Shown here: one piece after another, positions 26,651 to 35,563 of the stretch
How positions within the stretch are numbered: position 1 is the stretch's first letter
Layout: every line of letters begins with the position of its first letter
Assembly (NCBI GenBank): GCA_035635855.1
Contig: DASQAF010000034.1
Span: 62,001-126,000 of the forward strand
Direction: 5' to 3'
From: UBA11740 sp035635855
GTDB lineage: Bacteria; Acidobacteriota; Blastocatellia; Pyrinomonadales; Pyrinomonadaceae
Length of the DNA: 64,000 nucleotides
Translations under genes and position numbers: made by a program
Notes under the pieces: generated by a model
Database searches by the model: none
Told to the model about the DNA's origin: nothing
The model's input: the letters and a program-made list of their open reading frames with translations, nothing else

Positions 26651-28063
26651 GTGCGTCGACACCGTTTACTGTCGCTGTGGTTCGCTCTCATCCTCTTCCT
26701 TTTCAACTTAACTCTGACGGCGAGTGCGCAGGAGCAGCTCTCTCCCGAAATCCGCGAAAAGATTGACAAGCTCGCCACCGACGTCCTGGCCAGGACCGGA
26801 GTTCCCAGTGCTTCCGTGGCGATTGTGAAAGATAGTCAGATCGTTTATGTGAAAGCTTACGGCGATGCGCGCCTGGAGCCGCGTACTCCGGCAACGCCTG
26901 AAATGCGTTATAGCATCGGCTCGATCAGCAAGCAGTTCACCGCGACCGCCATCCTGCTTTTGCAGGAGCAGGGAAAACTTTCCCTCGATGATAAGGTCGC
27001 GAAGTTCCTTCCTAATCTGACTCGGGCGAAAGAGGTGACGATCCGTCAATTGCTTTCGCACACCTCGGGCTATCAGGACTATTGGCCACAGGACTACGTG
27101 ATGCCCATGATGCTGCAACCCGTGACCGCGGAAAAAATCATGGACCTGTGGGCGCGCAAGCCTCTGGATTTCGAGCCCGGAACCAAATGGCAATACAGCA
27201 ACACAAATTACGTGATCGCCGGAGTGATCATCGAAAAAGCGAGCGGAAAGCCGTTGCTGCAATTCCTCAGTGAGAAAATTTTTGCTCCGCTGGGAATGAA
27301 GAGTGTGGCGAACATTGACCAGGAAAAACTTGGCGAGACTGATCCCGTTGGTTACCTGCGTTACGCCCTGGGTCCGCTGCGTCCGGCGCCGAAGGAAGGC
27401 AAAGGCTGGCTTTTCGCCGCGGGAGAGTTGGCGATGCCCGCCCGGGAACTGGCCCTGTGGGACATCTCAATCATCGATCAAAAACTGCTGAAGCCACCTT
27501 CCTATCGTGAGCTCGAGACTGATGTCCTGCTGAAGAATGGATTGGCTACCCGCTACGGTTTGGGCATGGCGGTAAATACCGAAGCGGGAACTCGCGCATT
27601 ATCGCATGGCGGCGAGGTCTCAGGTTTCACCGCCGAAAATCTCGTGTTCCCGGAAAAACGTGTGGCGATCGTCGCGCTTACAAACCAGGACGCAGCCGGC
27701 GCCGCGGGCGCGATCGCGCACGGCATCGCCCCTTTGCTGCTCGCGTCTGATGACGCGGCCACGCCGCAAAAGCTGGCGCAAGCGAAAAAGATCTTCGACG
27801 GACTACAGCACGGCACCATCGATCGCTCGTTGTTCACCGACAACGCGAACGCGTATTTCAGCGCGCAGGCGCTGAAAGACTTTGCTGGCGGGCTTCAGCC
27901 TTTGGGACCGCCGCAAGACTTTGTCCAGGTAAATCAGGGACTGCGCGGAGGCATGATCTCTCGTTCGTACAGAATCAGATTTGCGAACGGTAAGACGCTG
28001 CGCGCCTGGACCTACGAAATGCCGGACGGGAAACTTGAGCAGTACCAGGTCGCGGAGAATTGA
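26651..28063 (+). CDS. Secreted serine hydrolase of the class C beta-lactamase / penicillin-binding family
   Basis: 470 residues from a GTG with an AGGGGA site. The signal peptide (about 5-26) ends in TASAQ. The active-site triad of the family is visible: SISK (S91-K94, nucleophile and general base), YSN (Y182-N184) and HGG (H319-G321). The last 110 residues form an extra domain with strands (GMISRSYRIRFANGKTLRAWTYEMPDGK), found in many Acidobacteria members. It probably acts in the periplasm or is lipid-free secreted. The substrate could be peptides, esters or D-amino-acid compounds; beta-lactam resistance cannot be inferred. It is monocistronic. Confidence 0.93.
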   Translation: MRRHRLLSLWFALILFLFNLTLTASAQEQLSPEIREKIDKLATDVLARTGVPSASVAIVKDSQIVYVKAYGDARLEPRTPATPEMRYSIGSISKQFTATAILLLQEQGKLSLDDKVAKFLPNLTRAKEVTIRQLLSHTSGYQDYWPQDYVMPMMLQPVTAEKIMDLWARKPLDFEPGTKWQYSNTNYVIAGVIIEKASGKPLLQFLSEKIFAPLGMKSVANIDQEKLGETDPVGYLRYALGPLRPAPKEGKGWLFAAGELAMPARELALWDISIIDQKLLKPPSYRELETDVLLKNGLATRYGLGMAVNTEAGTRALSHGGEVSGFTAENLVFPEKRVAIVALTNQDAAGAAGAIAHGIAPLLLASDDAATPQKLAQAKKIFDGLQHGTIDRSLFTDNANAYFSAQALKDFAGGLQPLGPPQDFVQVNQGLRGGMISRSYRIRFANGKTLRAWTYEMPDGKLEQYQVAEN

Positions 28064-28142
28064 GTAACTAGATCCTTATTTTCGGCCCGAAGCAAAAGCT
28101 AGTGTAGCGTCTCTCAATTGTATTTACAGAAATTCTCGCGGC

Positions 28143-28203
28143 TTCGTGTGATTTCGTGGATCGAGTCTTTACCCACAGCAGACGATCCACTAAGTCACAC
28201 GAA
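28143..28203. repeat. Inverted repeat of the GATCCACGAAATCACAC family, copy 1
   Basis: Arms of 21 bases at 28143-28163 and 28183-28203 match with two mismatches around a 19-base loop. The same arm sequence (CGATCCACGAAAT) recurs at 33730-33795. It lies just before a truncated gene. Confidence 0.75.
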
Positions 28204-28269
28204 AAATCATAAAACACGAGGCTGTTTCTTTCAGTCACGGAACCTGGCGAACATGTCGCGGACCAACTC

Positions 28270-28634
28270 ATGGATCCTAATCAGCAGGAGGAACAAAAAA
28301 GATGGAAAAAGATCTACGTAATAGTCGACACCGATTTTGCCATGCGCAAGAACCGCGGGGCCTACGAAGAAGCTACGCGGAAGGCTGAATTATGGCTGCG
28401 ATCTCTGGCGGAAGAGACTGGCGGCCTGGTGTTCATACCGAGATCCGAGGAAGAAATGACTACGCGAGCTGAGGAAATCGCGAGAGAGATCGACAGTCAA
28501 TACGTAGTTACCTACACCCAAAACGGCCGCTGGCGCAGGCGACCGTGGAAGAGTACCGCCGCATCAACGTCGCCGCCGGAGTTATTGGATTGCATGTACG
28601 CGCCCGGCGCGGATATGTGTCCCGGGTGCAATGA
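28270..28634 (+). pseudogene. Remnant of a VWFA-related protein, 5'-truncated and frameshifted
   Basis: The frame from ATG 28270 gives IYVIVDTDFAMRKNRGAYEE, RKAELWLRSLAEETGGLVFI, EEIAREIDSQYVVTYT, which is the C-terminal end of the VWFA-related domain family common in Acidobacteria. It then degenerates into Trp/Arg-rich sequence. The -1 frame restores a family-like tail: KRPLAQATVEEYRRINVAAG, HVRARRGYVS, stop at 28632-28634. One missing base within ACCCAAAACGG (about 28514-28524) would explain it. The N-terminal VWA core is absent, and the upstream DNA is an inverted-repeat element. Confidence 0.7.
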
Positions 28635-28703
28635 AAGTTTTTCTGAAGCTGGTTGATCGATGCTTCCATTCCCGCCGTCTGCTTGGCATAATCGCCGGCA
28701 ATT

Positions 28704-29216
28704 ATGATTCGGCCATTTCGCGGAGTTCATCCGCAAATTCACCCAACCGCCTTCATCGCCGACAGCGCGCAGGTCATCGGTGACGTGCATGTAGGCCAAC
28801 AGGCTTCGATCTGGTTCGGGACGATCGCGCGTGGCGACATGTTCTACATTCGCATCGGCGATCGGACCAACGTGCAGGATAATTGCGTCCTGCACACGCG
28901 CACGGGTGAGAAGCCAACGATTCTGGAAGACGAAGTCACCGTCGGTCACAGCGTGACTCTACACGGTTGCCACGTTGAGCAGGGATCGCTTATTGGCATT
29001 GGTTCGATCGTGCTTGATGACGCGCGCGTCGGAGCCCAGTCGTTGGTCGCCGCCGGCTCGCTAATCTCGCCGGGTACGATAATTCCGCCGCGTTCACTGG
29101 TGATGGGAATGCCGGCGCGAGTCAAACGTCCCTTGACTGAAGAAGAAGTTGCCAGTCTGGCTCGGTTTTGGCAGAACTATGTCGAGTACTCAGCGCACTA
29201 TCTAAACGAGAAGTAA
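28704..29216 (+). CDS. Gamma-class carbonic anhydrase-like hexapeptide-repeat protein
   Basis: 170 residues of left-handed beta-helix: IHPTAFIADSAQVIGDVHVG and VGAQSLVAAGSLISPGTIIP. Metal-site positions are recognisable: His in NCVLHTRTG, then GHSVTLHGCHV, and the RGD/QDN motifs of the family. A C-terminal helix (EEEVASLARFWQNYVEYSAHYL) is typical for this group of YrdA/PaaY-like proteins. Expected cytoplasmic trimer. True anhydrase activity varies in this family, so the reaction is inferred. It converges on topA across a repeat element. Confidence 0.92.
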   Translation: MIRPFRGVHPQIHPTAFIADSAQVIGDVHVGQQASIWFGTIARGDMFYIRIGDRTNVQDNCVLHTRTGEKPTILEDEVTVGHSVTLHGCHVEQGSLIGIGSIVLDDARVGAQSLVAAGSLISPGTIIPPRSLVMGMPARVKRPLTEEEVASLARFWQNYVEYSAHYLNEK

Positions 29217-29222
29217 TAAATC

Positions 29223-29363
29223 CATTTTCCATTCGTCATTTTCCGTTTGTCATTTGCGATCGCCCGGGTCGTTCGATTGACAGCGGCGGGGGCAAGCCCC
29301 CCTTCCTAACCTGTGAGGTGCTGACCCAGGCGATGTCAAATGAGAAATGAAATATGGAAAATG
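29223..29363. repeat. Imperfect inverted repeat between converging genes
   Basis: CATTTTCC...CATTTG (29223-29256) faces CAAATGAG...GGAAAATG (29337-29363). A short GC hairpin (GGGGGCAAGCCCCCC) lies between. It may end transcription from both sides. No clear poly-T tract is visible. Confidence 0.55.
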
Positions 29364-29369
29364 ACTTGC

Positions 29370-31877
29370 TCAGGCGTGTTTCTCTTGGGCAGGTGGTTGC
29401 GCAGCCGGTAGCGGCAGAAGATCGCTCTTATATCCACACTCTTCATTGGCGCAGCGTCGGGTGGTGCCTTTCTTGGTGGTTTTCTCGAGCAGGAAAGGGG
29501 CGCCGCACTGCGGACACTTTTCGGCGATCGGCTTGTCCCAGTAAACCGTTTCGCACTTTGGATATTCCGAGCAGCCATAAAAGATCTTGCCGCGTTTCGA
29601 ACGCTTGACGATCAGTTCACCCTTACAGCCCGGTCGCGGACAAGCCACGCCGGTAGTTTCCCGTTTGATGTATTTGCACTTGGGATAGTTCGAGCAGGAT
29701 ATGAATTCGCCAAAGCGGCCCTGGCGCTTCACCAGTTGCGCGTTATCGAGCGGGCACTTTTCGTCGAGCAGTTCGGGCGGCGCATTGATTTTGCCGCTCT
29801 TGGAAATCTTACGGATGTTCCGGCATTCGGGATAACCGGAACAACCATAGAACGGTCCGAACCGGCCGCGCTTTAACTGCATCTGTTTGCCACACAGCTC
29901 GCAAGCTTCCGGTTCTTCGGTGTCGCCATCGCCGGAACTCTGGGTTGAATCGGCGCCGTCCGCAGCTACGGGCTCGGCGTCGCGGGTCGCGCCGCAGTTA
30001 AGGCACTTGAGATATTTGCCGAAGCGACCGAGCTTCTGCACCATCCCCGGCGTATTACATTTCAGGCAAACCTCATCGGTCGGAGTTTCCTTCTCTTTGA
30101 TGTCTTTCGCAAACTTCTGAAACTTGGCCATGTCCAGCTTGAACTTGTCATAGAACTCCGTCAGCGCGTCGGTCCACTTCAGCTTACCTTCTTCAATCTC
30201 GTCCAGCTCTTCTTCCATCCTGGCGGTGTAGGTCACGTTGAAAAGATCGTCAAAGCCGCCATCAATCAGAACATCGTTGACCGTCTTACCCAGGGCCGTC
30301 GGATGGAATCGTCCTTCCTTCTTTTCCACGTACTCGCGATCCTGAATCGTGGTCATGATCGCGGCGTAGGTGGACGGACGGCCGATGCCCTGCTCTTCCA
30401 GGGCTTTCACCAGCGTGGCTTCCGTGTAACGCGGCGGCGGCTCAGTGAAGTGCTGCTCGGGATCAATCTTGTTCAATGCGAGTGTCTCGCCCTTGGTGAC
30501 TAGTGGCAACGTGCGCTCGTCTTCTTCATCGTCGGTCTTTTCGTCGCGACCTTCCTGATAGACCTTGAGGAAGCCGTCGAACTTCAGCACCGATCCGGTG
30601 GCCCGGAAGACAAACCGGCCGGCTTGAATGTCGATGGTTGTCTGATCGAAGAGCGCCGGCATCATCTGTGACGCGACAAACCGCTGCCAGATTAGCCGAT
30701 AGAGTTTCAACTCTTCGGGCTTCAGATATTGAGCCAGCGAATCCGGCGTGCGCGCCACATCCGTGGGGCGGATCGCTTCGTGCGCGTCCTGTGCGCCTTT
30801 TTTCGAACGATAATGTACTGCTGACTCTGGCAAGTAGTTCGCTCCGTATTGACCTTTAACAAATTGGCGGACTTCGCCCAACGCCGCTTCGCCGATGCGC
30901 GTCGAGTCCGTGCGCATGTAAGTAATCAGGCCGACCGATCCTTCAGGGCCAATTTCCACACCTTCATAAAGGTGCTGGGCAATCATCATTGTCCGCTTCA
31001 CCGGAAAGCCGAGTTTGCGCGAAGCCTCCTGCTGCAACTTGGAAGTGATGAAGGGAGGGACGGGATTGCGTTTGCGCTCTTTCGTCGTAACTTCGTTGAC
31101 GATGAAAGTTTGCTTTTCAGCTTCGGCAACCAGGTCTCCGGCCTGGGCCTCGTTGCCAATTAGGATTTCGGTCTTCTTTAGATCGTTGTCAAAACCACCG
31201 GTCTTGACTGACTGCTCGCCGACCTTCACCAAACGCGCATCGAACGCCGGCGGTTGTTTGCCGGCGACATTCGCCGCGATTGTCCAATACTCAGTTTTCT
31301 TGAAGGCTTCGATTTCGCGTTCGCGTTCGACGACGATGCGCAGCGCCACGGATTGCACGCGGCCCGCGCTGAGCCGCCCGCCGATCGTACGGCAGAGCAG
31401 CGGCGAAACTTTGTAACCCACCAGACGATCCAGCACGCGTCGCGCCTGTTGCGCGTCAACCAGGTTTGCGTCGATTTGTTTCGGATGTTCGAACGCCTGC
31501 TGCACCGCCCGCTTGGTAATTTCATTGAACATCACCCGGTAGGAAGGGACTGCGGGTTTCTTGGGCACGATCTCTTCGGCCAGATGCTGGCAAATCGCTT
31601 CGCCTTCGCGGTCGGGGTCGGCGGCCAGGTAGATCGCGGAGGCAGTCTTCGCGGTCTTCTTGAGGTCGGAAACAATCTTCTTGTTATTGCGCTTCCTGGT
31701 GTCGGGAATGATCTCGTATTCGGGCTCGAAATTATTCTGGACGTCCACGCCCAGGCCCTTCGAAGGCAGATCTTTGATATGCCCGATCGAGGCCATCACG
31801 ATGAAGTCCTTGCCGAGGTATTTATTGATCGTTTTCGCCTTGGCGGGCGATTCGACTATGACCAGGTTCTTTGCCAT
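29370..31877 (-). CDS. topA: DNA topoisomerase I
   Basis: 835 residues. The Toprim domain begins at residue 4 (LVIVESPAKAKTI) and holds AADPDREGE (85-93). The type IA core has the active-site Tyr Y320 in VGLITYMRTDSTRI. The C-terminal region (about 605-830) has five zinc-ribbon-like modules (CLKCNTPG, CELCGKQM, KCPLDNAQ, CPRPGCKGE, CPQCGAPF), one more than many homologues have; the third lacks one Cys. It relaxes negative supercoils. It lies downstream of dprA on the same strand, a frequent arrangement, with 228 bases between containing a hairpin. Confidence 0.97.
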   Translation of the reverse strand: MAKNLVIVESPAKAKTINKYLGKDFIVMASIGHIKDLPSKGLGVDVQNNFEPEYEIIPDTRKRNNKKIVSDLKKTAKTASAIYLAADPDREGEAICQHLAEEIVPKKPAVPSYRVMFNEITKRAVQQAFEHPKQIDANLVDAQQARRVLDRLVGYKVSPLLCRTIGGRLSAGRVQSVALRIVVEREREIEAFKKTEYWTIAANVAGKQPPAFDARLVKVGEQSVKTGGFDNDLKKTEILIGNEAQAGDLVAEAEKQTFIVNEVTTKERKRNPVPPFITSKLQQEASRKLGFPVKRTMMIAQHLYEGVEIGPEGSVGLITYMRTDSTRIGEAALGEVRQFVKGQYGANYLPESAVHYRSKKGAQDAHEAIRPTDVARTPDSLAQYLKPEELKLYRLIWQRFVASQMMPALFDQTTIDIQAGRFVFRATGSVLKFDGFLKVYQEGRDEKTDDEEDERTLPLVTKGETLALNKIDPEQHFTEPPPRYTEATLVKALEEQGIGRPSTYAAIMTTIQDREYVEKKEGRFHPTALGKTVNDVLIDGGFDDLFNVTYTARMEEELDEIEEGKLKWTDALTEFYDKFKLDMAKFQKFAKDIKEKETPTDEVCLKCNTPGMVQKLGRFGKYLKCLNCGATRDAEPVAADGADSTQSSGDGDTEEPEACELCGKQMQLKRGRFGPFYGCSGYPECRNIRKISKSGKINAPPELLDEKCPLDNAQLVKRQGRFGEFISCSNYPKCKYIKRETTGVACPRPGCKGELIVKRSKRGKIFYGCSEYPKCETVYWDKPIAEKCPQCGAPFLLEKTTKKGTTRRCANEECGYKSDLLPLPAAQPPAQEKHA

Positions 31878-31927
31878 TACGTCTCAAGTCCAGCCACGCA
31901 CTGATGTATGTTCGATGACTGGAGGTT

Positions 31928-31961
31928 GCTTGCCGCAGGTTTTCTCGCGGTTGCGGCAAGC
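31928..31961. repeat. Hairpin in the dprA-topA intergenic region
   Basis: Perfect 9-bp stem GCTTGCCGC/GCGGCAAGC with a 16-base loop, about 50 bases upstream of the topA start. It could be an attenuator or a supercoiling-sensitive leader structure. No T-tract follows. Confidence 0.45.
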
Positions 31962-32105
31962 GGGCTTGAAAATAACACTAACTGTCCCCGAAAAGCCAAA
32001 CCGACTGAAAATAGCACGCTAAATGCTCGCCTTATTGGAAAGGGCCAAGACCAGGCGATTTTTGAGTCCGAGGCTCGGCTTGGCGGCCTCAGCTGGACCT
32101 TTCGA

Positions 32106-33239
32106 CTACATTCTCCGCACAAAACACATGCCCGGAAGCGCGCGAATTAGTTCCCGCATTTCCAAAGCGAGCAGCGCGCTGGTTAGCTGGGTAATTGACA
32201 ACTTAGTGCCTTCAGCCAGCATGTCGATCTGCTGAGGGGTGTCGGTGGAAAGCAGCTTGAAGACCGCTCGCTCATGTTCAGACAAATCGGGCGGCGAGAG
32301 TTTTAATTGGTCAACCAGCTCACTTTTCTTCTTTGATTTTCTGCTCGGCGGGGGCAACAGTTGCGCCGCGATCTCTGGCGGCAATTCACTGGCGACGTCT
32401 TGCCATTGCTGCACCAGCTTCGCGCCCGCTCCCTTTATTAGATAGTTCGTGCCAAACGAATTTCGCGAGGTGATGTTGCCGGGCACCGCAAATACCTCCC
32501 GGTTTTGTTCCATCGCCAGCCGTGCCGTGATTAGCGAGCCCGAATTCTCAGCCGCTTCAACTACCAGCGCGCCCAGGCTCAATCCGCTGATCACTCGATT
32601 ACGATAGGGAAAATTCTCTGAGACCGGTGGAGTGCCGAGCGGGAACTGTGTGACCATTGCCCCCGCATGTTTCAGAATCTCGTCGGCCAGCTTCCTGTGA
32701 TCGCGTGGATAGACTTGATCGAGTCCCGTCCCCATCACTCCCACGGTCCGCCCGCCGGCTTCGAGGGCGCCGCGATGCGCCGCGGCATCGATACCCCGGG
32801 CCAGCCCCGAAATGATCGTTACGCCGCGCTGGGCCAATTCCCGCGACAACATCAGCGCCGCATTCTGTCCATAAGTAGAACAACGCCGCGAGCCGACAAT
32901 CGCGACACACGGCCGCTCGAGACAATCTGCCCATGCGCCTTTCACGTACAAGACCACGGGCGGATCGTAAGTCTCGCGCAGCAGCGCCGGGTACACGCCG
33001 TCGTCAAGTACCAGGATGTCACCACCCAGTCTGCGCACGCGTTCGATTTCGGCTTCGGCGCGCTCATGTAACTCGCGTGTAGCGATGCTCTCGATCGTTT
33101 CCGGCGGCAATCGGAGCAGTGCAAGTTCGCGGCGCGGCGCGTCAAAGATTGCCTCCGCCGATCCAAAGTGCTCCAGCAGGCGGGACGTAACGCGCGGCCC
33201 AACTCCGGGAGTCATGTTGAGGGCAATCCAATCTTTCAT
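32106..33239 (-). CDS. dprA: DNA-processing protein DprA
   Basis: 377 residues. An N-terminal helix-hairpin-helix/SAM-like part (LNMTPGVGPRVTSRLLEHFG) precedes the Rossmann-like DprA core: VAIVGSRRCSTYG, ISGLARGIDAAAHRGALEAGG, VMGTGLDQVYPRDH, FPLGTPPVSENFPYRNRVIS and GSLITARLAMEQNREVFAVPG. A C-terminal winged helix (PQQIDMLAEGTKLSITQLTSALLALEM) is present. DprA loads RecA onto incoming single-stranded DNA during transformation, so natural competence is possible. It sits upstream of topA on the same strand. Confidence 0.96.
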   Translation of the reverse strand: MKDWIALNMTPGVGPRVTSRLLEHFGSAEAIFDAPRRELALLRLPPETIESIATRELHERAEAEIERVRRLGGDILVLDDGVYPALLRETYDPPVVLYVKGAWADCLERPCVAIVGSRRCSTYGQNAALMLSRELAQRGVTIISGLARGIDAAAHRGALEAGGRTVGVMGTGLDQVYPRDHRKLADEILKHAGAMVTQFPLGTPPVSENFPYRNRVISGLSLGALVVEAAENSGSLITARLAMEQNREVFAVPGNITSRNSFGTNYLIKGAGAKLVQQWQDVASELPPEIAAQLLPPPSRKSKKKSELVDQLKLSPPDLSEHERAVFKLLSTDTPQQIDMLAEGTKLSITQLTSALLALEMRELIRALPGMCFVRRM

Positions 33240-33450
33240 GAGTGAGCCGTTAGCAGTGAGCTGTCAGTTAACTGAAACTGGGATCAGCAGGAGATCTGAA
33301 AACCTACTATGCGGTGAGAGGGAATATCACTTAGGAAAAGAAGCGTCAAGCGGGAGCTTGCAGCAATTTCTTTATCAACTGTCGTTCGTGGAAAAGCAAG
33401 ATTCGGGCAGAACTGCCTAAGCGTTTTCCTGCCTACTGCTTCCTGCCTTT

Positions 33451-33508
33451 ACCCCGTGAGATACAACCTTCAAGCTGTGCTAAAGCCAAAGTATTTATCT
33501 CACGGGGT
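33451..33508. repeat. Inverted repeat ACCCCGTGAGATA downstream of tRNA-Sec
   Basis: Perfect 13-base arms at 33451-33463 and 33496-33508 with a 32-base loop. It lies immediately 3' of the tRNA gene on its strand, so it may help end that transcript. Confidence 0.7.
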
Positions 33509-33524
33509 GAACTGGCTTCTTTTT

Positions 33525-33623
33525 TGGCGGAGGCGTGTAGGAATCGAACCTACCTGAGCCTGCTCTCGCAGTCTCACTAACGGTTTTGAAGACCGCGCCG
33601 TTCACCAGAACAGATGCGCCTCC
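33525..33623 (-). tRNA. selC: tRNA-Sec (selenocysteine, anticodon TCA), CCA encoded
   Basis: Read on the minus strand from 33623. The acceptor starts GGAGGCG. A 6-bp D stem encloses TGGT. The anticodon loop CTTCAAA gives TCA. A long variable arm (GAGACTGC-GAGA-GCAGGCTC) is closed by a GAGA loop, and the T arm is GTAGG-TTCGATT-CCTAC, followed by ACGCCTCC, discriminator G and CCA. These are hallmarks of bacterial tRNA-Sec. The eighth acceptor pair is C-A, not Watson-Crick. It implies that the organism makes selenoproteins, although selA, selB and selD are not in this window. Confidence 0.92.
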
Positions 33624-33729
33624 GTGCCAAAGGCTTGACCCTACCCGCCGCAAAAGCCTCTGTCAAGCAAAGCATCTCGGCGGCAGTATTTCCAATCTGG
33701 CTTCCTGGTTTGTCTCCGCTGGGTAAGAG

Positions 33730-33795
33730 CGATCCACGAAATCACACTAATCGCACGAACAAGTTAGACTCTTACTTCGGGTATTTCGTGGATCG
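33730..33795. repeat. Inverted repeat of the GATCCACGAAATCACAC family, copy 2
   Basis: CGATCCACGAAAT (33730-33742) and ATTTCGTGGATCG (33783-33795) are perfect 13-base arms. The inner sequence ATCACACTAATCGCACGAA relates it to the copy at 28143-28203. Confidence 0.75.
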
Positions 33796-33877
33796 TTTCA
33801 GCTGGCAAGGAAACTTCCTAAAAGAGGCCACTGCTATCTGACCTTGACCCGAAACCAGCCCGACAATAGAATGGTAT

Positions 33878-33891
33878 CGAACGAACGTTCG
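33878..33891. promoter_or_regulatory. Palindromic operator upstream of boxC, probable TetR-family site
   Basis: CGAACGAACGTTCG fits the AACG-NN-CGTT pattern bound by several acyl-CoA-responsive TetR regulators. It ends 36 bases before the boxC start codon. A TetR gene is encoded in the same cluster (37185-37850), so autoregulated control by an aromatic acyl-CoA is a reasonable inference. Confidence 0.5.
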
Positions 33892-33927
33892 AACGGCCTA
33901 GAAGATCGCTTCTGACACAGCAACTGC

Positions 33928-35559
33928 ATGATCAACTTTCAAACGTCGCCTGACCAATACAAACACTGGAAACTAAAGATTGACGGCCCGGTCGCTCAGC
34001 TTTCGATGGATGTCCAGGAAGATCAAACTCTCGCCGAAGGTTACAAGCTGAAGCTTAATTCGTATGACCTCGGCGTGGACATCGAACTCGCCGACGCCAA
34101 TCAACGCTTGCGCTTCGAACATCCGGAAGTGCGTGCGGTCGTGGTGACCAGTTTGAAGCCGCGCATCTTCTGCGCCGGCGCCAACATTTACATGCTGGGC
34201 ACGTCGTCGCACGCATTCAAGGTCAACTTCTGCAAATTCACCAACGAGACGCGCTGCGCAATCGAAGATGATTCGCGACATTCGGGCCGCCGCTACATCG
34301 CCGCCTTGAACGGAACGGCCTCAGGTGGCGGCTATGAACTCGCAATTGCCTGCGACGAGATCTATCTGGTTGACGACGGCAACTCGGCGGTTTCCCTTCC
34401 CGAAGTTCCACTGCTTGGCGTTTTGCCGGGGACCGGTGGCTTAACGCGTCTGGTCGATAAGCGAAAAGTGCGGCGCGATCGGGCTGATGTTTTCTCAACG
34501 CTCGCTGAAGGGCTGAAAGGCAAGCGCGCGAAAGATTGGGGACTGATTGACGACTTGTTTCCCACCAGCAGGTTTCAGGAAGCAATCGACGCCCGAGTAG
34601 CGCAAGTTGTTAACTTGCGCCCTGATGAAAATACCCGAATGGGCATCAAGTTGAGCCCGCTCGAATTCGAATCAACTGCCGACACTCGCGATTACAAATA
34701 CGTCAGTGTGAAGCTCAATCGCGATAAGCGTTATGCAGACTTGACCGTCCGCGGGCCAGAATGTCGTCCGAAAATGTCGATCGATGAGATTCAGCGTGCC
34801 GGTGATGATTTCTGGCCTTTGCGCGCATATCGCGAGCTTGATGATGCACTGCTACACCTTCGCGTCAATGAACCGGAAATCGGGCTCGTCTGCACTCGCA
34901 CTAACGGAGAAGCGCCAGAAGTCGTCGCTATTGATGAAACCCTTGCCGCTTATCGCGACCATTGGCTGGTGCGGGAAATCATTTTGCACATGGCGCGCGT
35001 CCTGCGCCGTCTCGATCTCACGGCCAAGAGTTTCTTTGCGATTATCGAGCCCGGAAGTTGTTTCGCTGGAAACCTGCTGGAACTCCTGCTCGGGTGTGAT
35101 CGCAGCTACATGCTTAACAATCCAGACGCCGTAATCGAAATCATTGCGACGGAAATGAATGCCGGCGCGCTCCCAATGAGCAACGGCTTGACGCGCCTTC
35201 ACTCTCACTTTCTTTCCGAGCCAGAGAAGGCCGACGCCGTGCTTGCGCAGACAAACCCGTTCGACACAGCAAAAGCTGAAGCCGCGGGTTTGATAACTTT
35301 TGCTCCCGACGATCTGGATTGGGAAGACGAGATACGTCTGGCGATTGAAGAACGTACTTCCCTTTCGCCTGACGCATTGACCGGTATGGAAGCATCGCTG
35401 CGCTTTGCCGGGCCCGAAACGATGGATACGAAAATCTATGGGCGGCTGACGGCGTGGCAGAATTGGATCTTTCAAAGACCGAACGCGGTCGGGCCGCAGG
35501 GGGCTTTGACGAATTACGGCAAGCCGACGCAAGCGCAGTTTGATTATAAGAGGACCTAG
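33928..35559 (+). CDS. boxC: 2,3-epoxybenzoyl-CoA dihydrolase (BoxC)
   Basis: 543 residues, a double crotonase-like protein as in known BoxC. The first half contains RIFCAGANIYMLG and the oxyanion region NGTASGGGYELAIACDEIYL, then LPEVPLLGVLPGTGGLTRL. The second half has a degenerate crotonase fold (SCFAGNLLELLLGCDRSYML). BoxC opens the ring of 2,3-epoxybenzoyl-CoA, giving 3,4-dehydroadipyl-CoA semialdehyde and formate, in aerobic benzoate breakdown through CoA thioesters. It is followed by boxB across an inverted-repeat element of about 120 bases. Confidence 0.95.
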   Translation: MINFQTSPDQYKHWKLKIDGPVAQLSMDVQEDQTLAEGYKLKLNSYDLGVDIELADANQRLRFEHPEVRAVVVTSLKPRIFCAGANIYMLGTSSHAFKVNFCKFTNETRCAIEDDSRHSGRRYIAALNGTASGGGYELAIACDEIYLVDDGNSAVSLPEVPLLGVLPGTGGLTRLVDKRKVRRDRADVFSTLAEGLKGKRAKDWGLIDDLFPTSRFQEAIDARVAQVVNLRPDENTRMGIKLSPLEFESTADTRDYKYVSVKLNRDKRYADLTVRGPECRPKMSIDEIQRAGDDFWPLRAYRELDDALLHLRVNEPEIGLVCTRTNGEAPEVVAIDETLAAYRDHWLVREIILHMARVLRRLDLTAKSFFAIIEPGSCFAGNLLELLLGCDRSYMLNNPDAVIEIIATEMNAGALPMSNGLTRLHSHFLSEPEKADAVLAQTNPFDTAKAEAAGLITFAPDDLDWEDEIRLAIEERTSLSPDALTGMEASLRFAGPETMDTKIYGRLTAWQNWIFQRPNAVGPQGALTNYGKPTQAQFDYKRT

Positions 35560-35563
35560 TGCC

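Larger units (their letters stand above)
33624..33927. other. Intergenic region with repeat and boxC control sequences
   Basis: About 300 bases without a gene. It carries the second GATCCACGAAAT inverted repeat (33730-33795) and the palindrome at 33878-33891 ahead of boxC. Confidence 0.6.

Noticed and set aside
28270..28656. 128-residue intact hypothetical protein
   Set aside because: The tail in this frame is Trp/Arg-rich noise while another frame restores a family-like ending, so a frameshifted remnant is a better reading.
33525..33623. tRNA read as ordinary tRNA-Ser or a suppressor
   Set aside because: Anticodon TCA, the 6-bp D stem, long variable arm and the extended acceptor fit tRNA-Sec better.
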